Notes under the pieces: generated by a model
Databases searched by the model: none
The model's input: only the letters and a program-made list of their open reading frames with translations
What the model was told of the DNA's origin: nothing
Part shown: in pieces, positions 1 to 6,309 of the stretch
Position numbering within the stretch: the first letter of the stretch is position 1
How the letters are laid out: every line of letters starts with the position of its first letter
NCBI GenBank assembly: GCA_910592005.1
Contig: CAJVPP010003966.1
Location: 1 to 10,382 of the forward strand
Reading direction: 5' to 3'
Source: Funneliformis mosseae
Lineage: Eukaryota > Glomeromycota > Glomeromycetes > Glomerales > Glomeraceae
DNA: 10,382 nucleotides
Position numbers and translations under genes: made by a program

Positions 1-236
1 ATTGATTTTTCTTCTCAAATTCCCAGTCAATATAAGGAATGCAAGAAGTTATACCTAAATACTTCTTATCATCAGGAATACCATCATTTCTCACTGCCTC
101 CTAAATCTGTTTTGCCAAAGATTTAGGTCTCTTCTTATAATTCCTATAAGCTCACTGAATAACTATTGCATAGAAATTTTCAAAGCCGTAATTATAGTAT
201 TTAGGAATCAAGAATCCCTAAGATCGCTTCATTAAT
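1..236 (-). pseudogene. Decayed coding remnant with an IQ-like motif (cut by window start)
   Basis: On the minus strand one frame stays protein-like from about 236 down to the window edge, interrupted by stops at 218-220 (TAG), 152-154 (TGA) and 101-103 (TAG). All three can be read as TGG tryptophan codons altered by a G-to-A change. The legible text includes GFLIPKYYNYGFENFYAIVI, then an IQ-x3-R-x4-R pattern (IQ, stop, AYRNYKKR), then SLAKQI, stop, EAVRNDGIPDDKKYLGI and IPYIDWEFEKKNQ. The IQ pattern is the calmodulin-binding consensus in other proteins; here it is only a pattern match. The frame upstream of 236 breaks up. A TTTTAG just before 236 would fit a splice acceptor, so an upstream exon may be lost or unreadable. 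I associate the sequence with abundant hypothetical proteins of Rhizophagus, but I cannot name the family. The 3' end lies outside the window. Confidence 0.55.
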
Positions 237-469
237 CTTCCTAAAATACTTCACTATAATAGCTATATATTATAGGATCTAACCTAGAATAGGTGGATCA
301 GGTTTTTCTCTATATACGCAGGCATTTCATGTATAGTGTCTTTGGCCAATTATACTAGGCGACCATGTATGCAGATTATATAGTGCAAAAAATAAAGAAT
401 AAGTAATATTTGGCTAAATGATATTTCTCAAAAATCAGTCAGTTAAATGAATGTAATTTTTGTCCTATC

Positions 470-497
470 TCTTAATCTTAATGCAGGCTGATTAAGA
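470..497. repeat. Small stem-loop in otherwise empty stretch 237-654
   Basis: TCTTAATC (470-477) and GATTAAGA (490-497) form a perfect 8-bp inverted repeat around a 12-base loop. A second perfect palindrome, TTGCCTG-G-CAGGCAA, lies at 611-625. Otherwise the stretch 237-654 is AT-rich, has no supportable gene on either strand, and probably separates two decayed genes. Confidence 0.4.
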
Positions 498-654
498 TAG
501 TTTATAGACGGTAGTAAGTTATTTTGTTTTGCATACTGAGATGAGATAAATATTTTGCTTATATTACTTTCACAATTTGATGATTAATAAGAAGTTGGTG
601 AAATCATTTCTTGCCTGGCAGGCAAAATACAAGCTGGCTTGAATTTTGGAGTAC

Positions 655-1299
655 TTAGCATAGTATTTTTTCTACTGTTACTTTAGACTGGACATATGCT
701 TTATAGCTAGCCGTAAAATTCACATCATGATCATATGATACTGATGCCAACTTATCCTTTTCTGAGTATAAAGTTGATTGGGAGAAAAGCTCTAGATGGA
801 GACGATTAATTTTAGCCTCTTCTTGTAATATGTATTGTTTATATTGCCAGATCTTAAATTCCATTGTATCAATAGATTTGAGAATGTCTTTTCTTCTTGC
901 ATGTTCATTCAAAATATTATTTTCAGAAATACATCTTTTCAAGTGGTTATCTCGATAAGTTGTGGGAAGACCACCAAGACCATTTTCAGATATGAAAACT
1001 AAGGAGTTGCATACACTACAATATATGTAATTAGTTGGAAGAGCATGAACTCTATCACTTCTTTCAATTAATTTTCCACACATTGTAATGTATCCATTTC
1101 CAGAAAGAATTCTTGGATTCTCTTTAAGTATTTTTCTAAATGGACCACATATACAGGAGCATCACATTTCTGGTGTTTCATGATCATATCGTTTACCTAA
1201 AAGACATAATGCTTCTAATATTCTTCTATATTCTTTGAAGTTTACATCACTATAGCCTACAGAAACTAGCTTATATTAGGCTCTACTATCTAAATCCAT
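655..1299 (-). pseudogene. Cys-rich hypothetical protein pseudogene with two internal stops
   Basis: A single minus-strand frame runs from ATG at 1299 to TAA at 655, 215 codons with no frameshift but two stops: TAA at 1276-1278 (after MDLDSRA) and TGA at 1162-1164 (between EM and CSCICG). The obvious repairs are CAA to TAA and TGG to TGA, both transitions. The uninterrupted downstream part is 142 codons from 1083. Cysteines are paired and spaced as in a metal-binding module: CSCICG near residue 47, CGKLI near 73, YCSVC near 92, and an H-x3-C (HLKRC) near 120. The C-terminal half is helical and charged (KIWQYKQYILQEEAKINRLH). In frame beyond the TAA lie another 16 sense codons ending LVFCLPGKK, so the terminal TAA could itself be a third nonsense change. 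I do not recognise a named family; zinc binding is an inference from cysteine spacing only. Confidence 0.6.
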
Positions 1300-1493
1300 A
1301 ATAGTGTTTTAGTAGATTATAACAGATTATAACAATTTTATTGATTTTATAGTTTATAGCTATTTTAGCCGATTTAGCAATATTATACTCTAATAAATAT
1401 CAGATTCATTTTTATAAGCAACTTTATCGATTTGTAGTCGATTTAGTGAGACTACACATTGCTAAATTCAAATTCATTTTTTATTTAGTTGGG

Positions 1494-1502
1494 ATTTATA
1501 TA
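1494..1502 (-). promoter_or_regulatory. Possible TATA box for the pseudogene at 655-1299
   Basis: TATATAAAT reads on the minus strand about 195 bases upstream of the ATG at 1299. The background is AT-rich, so a chance match is quite possible. A 12-bp palindrome ATGCATATGCAT lies slightly further upstream (1527-1538). Confidence 0.2.
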
Positions 1503-1571
1503 GGGTCATCTCTCGGCTATATTTACATGCATATGCATAGCGTCTCAGCTAAATCAGTTTGTGATATGACG

Positions 1572-2221
1572 TATGGTGGCTGTCACCTATAAACCACAAT
1601 AATATTAGGTGACTTCAAACTTTTATAAATCATGAACTAAATAACATAGAATAAAATTTTAACCGATAAAATGATAGAATAAGACAAGCTACGTATTTTT
1701 ATCAGTTTATTTTACAAAATTTATTAAGAAATTTAAGTGTAGTGTTGTTAATCGACTTGGTTTCGTCTAGCCTGGCCAGAGCTTGCGAGCCCTAGCTAGT
1801 CTTCCATGGTTAGGCTTTCGTGCTGATTAACAACACTATTTAAGTGATATTAATGTTCAAAAATTGATAATTTTAATAAGTGATAATAATGAAAACAAAT
1901 TTCGGACTTATTTCTATGGAACTTTTACGGGTTTTGCAAAAATTCTATGGAAAACTATAAAAATATAGTAAAAAAATTTTTTGCCATCTACATAGCAATT
2001 AATAAAGTACTGTAAAATTAGGTTACACAATATAAAAATTTTTGTCATATTTATAACTAATCTCTCGTTGGTTAATCAATCTCGTTGAATTTATAGGAAA
2101 TAGTTAAACCTAAATCATTATGTTCTTCTACACAGGATATACAAGATACAAGTTTTATAGGGTCATCATGTTCAGTTACGAAAATTTCGGACCGTGTGGT
2201 TTATAGGTGACAGCCACCATA
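1572..2221. mobile_element. Non-autonomous inverted-repeat element, about 650 bp
   Basis: The 27 bases at 1572-1598 (starting TATGGTGGCTGTCACC) recur as a perfect reverse complement at 2195-2221. The match resumes outside with TGTGATAT (1560-1567) against ATATCACA (2221-2228), offset by five bases (GACGT) on the left. There is no ORF inside, so this would be a MITE-like or solo element. The sequence just outside gives a candidate TA duplication (TA-TGGTGG and CCACCA-TA), which would suggest a Tc1/mariner-type insertion, but the true boundaries are not certain. The left end can also fold on itself: GTCACCTA at 1582-1589 pairs with TAGGTGAC at 1606-1613. The right end sits about 70 bases from the CCAAT box of the ATPase gene. 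A second element is nested within at 1740-1838. Confidence 0.55.
1740..1838. mobile_element. 99-bp hAT-like miniature transposon (MITE)
   Basis: Perfect 14-bp terminal inverted repeats TAGTGTTGTTAATC (1740-1753) and GATTAACAACACTA (1825-1838) enclose 71 bases of distinctly GC-richer DNA with short self-complementary pieces such as CTAGCCTGG and CCCTAGCTAG. Exactly abutting the repeats on both sides is the 8-bp direct repeat TTTAAGTG (1732-1739 and 1839-1846). An 8-bp target duplication and ends of the form TAGNG are hallmarks of the hAT superfamily. The element is far too short to encode a transposase, so it must have been moved in trans. Perfect repeats and duplication indicate a fairly recent insertion, younger than the larger element around it. 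Confidence 0.87.
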
Positions 2222-2274
2222 TATCACATGTATCACCCCAGGAGAGTTCCAGGAGCTGGCGAGTTACTATAAGT

Positions 2275-2310
2275 CACGAGATGATCGACCAATCAGATTT
2301 CACCTCCCTT
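2275..2310 (+). promoter_or_regulatory. CCAAT-box promoter region of the ATPase gene
   Basis: GATCGACCAATCAGATTTCACC (core CCAAT at 2289-2293) lies about 115 bases before the ATG at 2405. Immediately before it is CACGAG (from about 2275), one base away from the CACGTG found upstream of other genes here. AGCTAAGCCACC at 2318-2329 matches 10-11 bases of the repeated block at 5534 and 6228. The CCAAT box is only about 20 bases from the earlier ATG at 2312, which argues that transcription begins downstream of 2312. Confidence 0.45.
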
Positions 2311-2404
2311 AATGATAGCTAAGCCACCGTTATTGATTAAATCACTAATTTTTCCGTTAAAAAACCAACAGGATTGTCTTTTCTACTTACACTGTAATAC
2401 AGCC

Positions 2405-3902
2405 ATGTTCGTAACTAAATCCTTCAAACGTTTGCAACCGGGTGGTGGCTGTATTTCAAATACACTGAGTAACGGTTATGTTGCTCTCTATAGTACAAAG
2501 GTTGACTTTTTTAACCGGAAGCGAGAACTCGTCAACTTCAGAAATGCATTCAGTGGTGACCCGCAACTTCATGTTGTTCTAGGGCCTCCTAGCTCTGGAA
2601 AAACCGCCTTAGTCCGTCAAATAACGAGTAAAGATAAATTATTTAACCCTCTTTTTATCAACTGCCGTAAAGGACAATTCGACACACCAGCTAGAGTATA
2701 TGATTCAATTTATTCGCAATTTCATCCATTTTTCGATAAGTATAAGGATTCCTTGAAGCAAGTTGTAGGAGGAACACTCAACGCCGGATATACTGGTCTT
2801 AGCGTAGGATATGAAGTTGGTGGAGCTAGCGCAACTACTTCTAATGATGTCACAAGACTGCTTGATAATATTAATACTTATCTTCCAAACTGGACCTTTT
2901 GGAATGGGCACAATATACCTCCACCTATTTTGATTATTGATGAAGCAAATATGTTTAGCCAGCTTGCGAAGAATGATGGAACTCTTCTCAAATCAATTCT
3001 GAACTGGCTGGTGTTAAATACAAAAGAAGAAGAACGCTTCCACGCTGTGCTTACCTCTTCCGATTCATTCTTTTTTAACTGGATCGAAAATCGTAAGTCC
3101 ATCTTGTAATCATTATTAATAGCAATGTAAAGATTTATGATTCTCTAATTTGCATTTACTGTCTAGTTTTGCATATCCCACATGCAACTCCATATGTTGT
3201 TGGAGATTTGAGTAAGGAAGAAGCCGAAGAATATTTTGAAAAGCGTGTTCTTCCTAAACATGGTATGTCTTTACTGAACTCATCTATTTATATGTAGAGG
3301 ACTCACATAACGGTATTTGTTATTTAAAAAAGAATGCAAAGAACTCGAAGGCAAATTTGACCATGTCCGCAAAATAACGGGTACACGCATGCTAATTATT
3401 GATAGGTATGTTAAAGAATACCAAAATTTCAAAGGAAAGCTTGCAGGTACATGCCGGATTTTATTTTCTTTTAAAGAATATGTATTTTTGTTAATTTTTA
3501 AAAATTTAAAACATAATAAATTGTTTTATAGTTAGTGATTTTTCAGTTTACGGATCAGAATATTCGAAGTTGAAAGCTGGTCTCCATCCTAATAAATTGA
3601 AATATTCAGATAAGCCCAATCTACCACTTTGGAAAGATAGTGATTTAATCAAAACCATGAAAGCAATAGTAGAAGCAGAGAATCAGGGATATATTTTAGA
3701 AGATGACTTGATTAATGAAATTGGTTCTGAACAAGTCGATTCGCTTGTAGATTATAATTTTTTACACTGTAGACCAGTCTCAACCTCAAAATATGCTAAC
3801 GACATTAACCCACCAGATAAAATAATTCTGACTGCGATGAATCAGCCATCAGTGCGCGCGATGGAGCAAATCTTATCTGAGGTTAATTCTAACAAAAAAT
3901 AA
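2405..3902 (+). CDS. P-loop ATPase, STAND/archaeal-ATPase-like, probably mitochondrial; four exons
   Basis: Exons 2405-3092, 3167-3262, 3333-3446 and 3532-3902 join in frame to 422 residues plus TAA. The introns are 74, 70 and 85 bp, all GT-AG, all interrupting after the first codon base. Residues 1-32 are basic, Ser-rich and free of acidic residues, ending YST, as in a mitochondrial presequence. Then come FFNRKRELVNFRNAF (35-49, the lead-in typical of ATPase_2/STAND proteins), Walker A GPPSSGKT (60-67), a Gly-rich stretch (122-145), Walker B ILIIDEA (175-181) and a sensor-like VLTSSDSFFF (215-224). The C-terminal part, with KITGTRMLIIDRYVKEY and NEIGSEQVDSLVDYNFLH, fits a helical/winged-helix lid. 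The role is inferred: an ATP-driven switch or remodelling enzyme, partner unknown. An in-frame ATG at 2312 would add 31 residues, but it is too near the CCAAT box. I recall this as a multi-copy Rhizophagus family. It is the only long intact gene in the window. Confidence 0.85.
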
Positions 3903-3994
3903 TTACCATAGTTAAGATTTTATCATCTCACGGTTTTTAATATTAGATGCAAAGCGTTTAAAACAATTTTCATTATATCACTTCTTACGGATAT

Positions 3995-4000
3995 AATAAA
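3995..4000 (+). terminator. Poly(A) signal of the ATPase gene
   Basis: AATAAA on the plus strand, 93 bases past the TAA at 3902. It is the first such hexamer downstream and lies in a T-rich stretch, as expected for a 3' UTR. Confidence 0.5.
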
Positions 4001-4033
4001 CTTCACAAATTTAAAAATCAATCGAAAATATTC

Positions 4034-4039
4034 TTTATT
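4034..4039 (-). terminator. Poly(A) signal of the convergent small gene
   Basis: AATAAA on the minus strand, about 200 bases past the stop at 4235. It lies within 40 bases of the opposing plus-strand signal, so the two transcripts meet tail to tail here. Confidence 0.4.
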
Positions 4040-4079
4040 ATGTAATATATATACATTAAGTTGGCTAAGTAAAAATGAT

Positions 4080-4156
4080 AGAGTAGCAGGATGTTTCAAG
4101 GGAGAAATTTGCCGAGCCCTAACCCAATATGATGGCAGTTTCTTCCCCGCTACTCT
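4080..4156. repeat. 77-bp imperfect foldback in the intergenic/3' UTR region
   Basis: AGAGTAGC (4080-4087) and GCTACTCT (4149-4156) are perfect reverse complements. Inside them GGGAGAAATTTGCC pairs imperfectly with GGCAGTTTCTTCCCC. The unit is GC-richer than the DNA around it. No exact target duplication could be found (GAT on the left, GAT one base displaced on the right). It could be a miniature transposon remnant, a structured element in the 3' UTR of the minus-strand gene, or an unrecognised small RNA. The rest of 3903-4234 holds only poly(A) signals. Confidence 0.45.
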
Positions 4157-4234
4157 GGATTATTATCTAAATTATTAACTAAAAAACTACTCAATTCTTT
4201 ACTATCTACCCATCTCATAATTGACATTACTATT

Positions 4235-4594
4235 CTAAACTTTGGATTTAGCGATTTCTCCGGTAAGTTTCTTATTAAGTTTATTATTGTTTCTCACAAG
4301 CTCTGCAGTGAAAGAAGAATTAACTTCGGAAAGGCGTGCGGAAAGTTCATCGGTGATTTTAGTATTAATTTCCGCGGTAAGTTTACTGAAGATGTTTTCG
4401 ATTTTCGGTGTATTATTTTTTGTATCGACGATTCTAGTGACACGTGCAGAAAGTTCATCGGAAATTTTTTGTTTGAGATTTGACCACATGGTGACGATCC
4501 CCACGAATATCGCTGGACCAATGAACAAAAAAACAGCGGTTAAGGTCAAAAAAGGCATGACTCCCGAAGAGTTGAGCAATGACAAACTGGACAT
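4235..4594 (-). CDS. Small single-pass membrane protein with a tandem DELSAR repeat
   Basis: An uninterrupted 119-residue frame with the first ATG after an in-frame upstream TAA. Residues 14-36 (PFLTLTAVFLFIGPAIFV and following) form one clear membrane span with a short N-terminal tail. The rest is soluble, charged and probably coiled-coil. It contains a duplicated unit about 36 residues apart: KISDELSARV at 43-52 and KITDELSARL at 79-88, with KLTAEI, FTAEL and KLTGEI spaced between and after. The duplication shows in DNA as well: 26 bases at 4335-4360 match 4443-4468 with three mismatches. A TATA box lies upstream (4701-4710) and a poly(A) signal downstream. The opposite strand is also open through this region for 146 codons, but that product is merely hydrophobic and lacks such context. 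The function is unknown; a membrane-anchored coiled-coil scaffold is a guess. No family is recognised. Confidence 0.6.
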   Translation of the reverse strand: MSSLSLLNSSGVMPFLTLTAVFLFIGPAIFVGIVTMWSNLKQKISDELSARVTRIVDTKNNTPKIENIFSKLTAEINTKITDELSARLSEVNSSFTAELVRNNNKLNKKLTGEIAKSKV

Positions 4595-4700
4595 GATTAG
4601 ACGTAGTAATTTTATTAAGAGATATTATTGGTGGATCAAGTTTTTTAGATATACTTTTTTTAATATGCAATCTCTTGCGTAAATGCGCTGGGAAAAGGGT

Positions 4701-4710
4701 TTATTTTATA
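4701..4710 (-). promoter_or_regulatory. TATA-like box for the small membrane protein gene
   Basis: TATAAAATAA on the minus strand, about 107 bases upstream of the ATG at 4594, is a good match to a TATA element at a sensible distance. Positions 4711-5005 beyond it hold no supportable gene on either strand; a 63-codon plus-strand frame at 4683-4874 looks like chance. Confidence 0.4.
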
Positions 4711-5005
4711 CTGTATGCTTACTACGCGTGAAAAGAGAATTTAACCCGATTTATGTTGCTTTATTATGTGTATTCGTCATAACTACATTTTTTCATAATT
4801 ATATTTTTTCAGCTAAAACAATTATAACAGCCGGATCTCGATCCCGTCTAATAATAACAAATTTTCCTCCCTGAATTTGGGGCGCATTTAACAATAGTGC
4901 TTAAAATAAAATCTGAAAATTGATATGCTGTTATTTAATATTAATGGAGTAATAAAGATGTAAAGATGAGGCTGTTACCAAGAAATATACTGTTTATCGT
5001 TAAGA

Positions 5006-5425
5006 TCACACAAGATCTGGAAGATCGTGCACGTTTTTTGCGTTGTTTAAACCCCTATTCGTACCCCAATACAAATCCATTAACGACCCGTAAATGGAAA
5101 TTTGTTTTATTATGTAGAATGTAGGCCCCTTACATTTCATAGGATCAAGATCTGTAAATCGGTAGATTAAGAGGCGCAATTTCCATTCTTGTCCCATTCT
5201 AACATCAGGGATATTAGATTGACTTGCGTAATAATGCTAATTCAAAGATTCGTAATATGCGTGTTATGCCAGAACCTTCCGGAAAAAAAGTCAAACATCA
5301 TGCACAGCGCCTTAGGCCCGGATTAATTATTTATTGATCCCGGTTCTAAAAGAACCCACGATCTACTTCCCCATAGATTTGCAAAAATATGATGGTATTT
5401 CATGAGATCTTGGCCCTGGCTTCAT
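5006..5425 (-). pseudogene. Heavily degraded hypothetical gene remnant
   Basis: A minus-strand frame from ATG at 5425 to TGA at 5006 spans 140 codons with six internal stops: 5363-5365 TAG, 5327-5329 TAA, 5312-5314 TAA, 5291-5293 TGA, 5264-5266 TAA and 5237-5239 TAG. The last 63 codons (from 5197) are open. The text between stops keeps a natural protein composition, for example LFFRKVLA, HAYYESLN, ASQSNIPDVRMGQEWKLRLL and IYRFTDLDPMKCKGP. Each stop could be a Gln, Arg or Trp codon changed by one transition. Caution: six stops in the first 77 codons is about what AT-rich noise would give. The main support is the promoter-like block at 5494-5556, placed about 110 bases before the ATG and duplicated ahead of the next gene. 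The family is not recognised. Confidence 0.35.
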
Positions 5426-5493
5426 TGTTACAAAAATAGCACATCTAAAAATAGGAGCACTGCGAAAATAGCACAGGGCGTAGTTAAATCACA

Positions 5494-5556
5494 GGAGAAG
5501 TATAGAGATGACGTACTTACTGCGCAACCGCTAATATCTAAGCCACCCACGTGATT
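5494..5556 (-). promoter_or_regulatory. Repeated CACGTG promoter/leader block, copy 1
   Basis: The 23 bases at 5534-5556 are identical to 6228-6250. Read on the minus strand they give CACGTG followed by GGTGGCTTAGATAT. The similarity continues with gaps to 5494 (GGAGAAG and TTACTG segments shared with 6196-6227). It lies just upstream of the degraded gene at 5006-5425. CACGTG is the classic E-box bound by bHLH factors. Conservation of the block ahead of two unrelated genes suggests regulatory function or a shared ancestral duplication. Confidence 0.5.
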
Positions 5557-5584
5557 TTATGAACTGAATTTTACCTGGAAAATT

Positions 5585-6145
5585 TTACGTGACTTTGGGA
5601 GAACATCTTTTAGAAATGATTATTTGTCCACGCATTTCAGGACCTTTATTTTCGGCATCATTAAGCAAATCTACCACTCTTTCCATAGTTGTCACTTGGT
5701 GTAATGTCGCAACTGATCCACAACTTAACTATCCTTTTTTACCTTTCCCCATTTGAATGATGAAGTCGGCTATGCGATTATCAATTTTATTTCTATAATA
5801 TTCTGCTTTGGAGACGAGTCCATCTTGACTGGATGCATCACGAAATGCCTTCATACTAAAGAGTTCTCTCATTAAGGTGTGATATGCTTTTTCTCGTGAA
5901 TCATTGCATTGATTTTCAAGCTTAATCGAAAGATTAATAAAGTTATCAACCCAAGGCATATTTTTTCGATCATATAATAATACTTCATGAACTTCATCAA
6001 CTACTAGACCTTAGCGTATAAGTTCTTGTAATTCCGAATCTGTTACTATAAGGCTTCTTGACTGGGTCTTATCGGCTGATAGTGAGGATTGAATACGTCT
6101 TTTATTCTTTTTATGAACTATACTCTTGACTTTAGAATAGAAAAT
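5585..6145 (-). pseudogene. Hypothetical gene remnant with two internal stops
   Basis: One minus-strand frame stays open from 6145 (after a TGA at 6146) to TAA at 5585, 187 codons, with only two interruptions: TAA at 6011-6013 (LQELIR, stop, GLVVDEVHEV) and TAG at 5729-5731 (MGKGKKG, stop, LSCGSVATLH). CAA to TAA and CAG to TAG explain both. The longest uninterrupted piece begins with Met at 5959 (MPWVDNFINLSIKLEN). The product is charged and largely helical: KAYHTLMRELFSMKAF in the middle and TTMERVVDLLNDAENK near the end. The true start is not visible: there is no ATG in frame at the 5' end, so an initial exon or a frameshift in the nearby run of ten A/T bases is possible. The second copy of the CACGTG block lies upstream at 6196-6250. 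No family is recognised. Confidence 0.55.
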
Positions 6146-6195
6146 TCAAAATTACGAAAAAAAAAATATTATAAATCATGAGACATAATTACTGC

Positions 6196-6250
6196 GGAGA
6201 AGAATAAATGATGTTTTACTGTGTACGATATCTAAGCCACCCACGTGATT
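6196..6250 (-). promoter_or_regulatory. Repeated CACGTG promoter/leader block, copy 2
   Basis: It is identical to 5534-5556 over 6228-6250 and alignable with gaps down to 6196. On the minus strand CACGTG (6242-6247) precedes GGTGGCTTAGATAT and lies 80-100 bases ahead of the open frame that begins at 6145, the same arrangement as copy 1. Confidence 0.5.
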
Positions 6251-6309
6251 CAAAAAAAAAGATACGATAATTCAGTCTAAGCGAGTATGCAATTCATCCA
6301 ATAATTCTC

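Noticed and set aside
2705..3102. Two minus-strand ORFs inside the ATPase gene
   Set aside because: They are antisense shadows of conserved coding sequence with no independent support.
4080..4156. Possible tRNA gene (7-bp acceptor-like ends, about 75 bases)
   Set aside because: There is no A-box or B-box (GGTTCGANTCC) and no T-loop or anticodon arm in the right place.
4242..4682. 146-codon plus-strand ORF opposite the small membrane protein gene
   Set aside because: Its product is largely hydrophobic runs mirroring the charged coiled coil on the other strand; the minus frame has the better TM topology, TATA box and poly(A) signal.
5441..5475. AAAATAGCAC-type short repeats that could suggest a CRISPR-like or satellite array
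   Set aside because: There are only two or three imperfect 10-base copies with irregular spacing.
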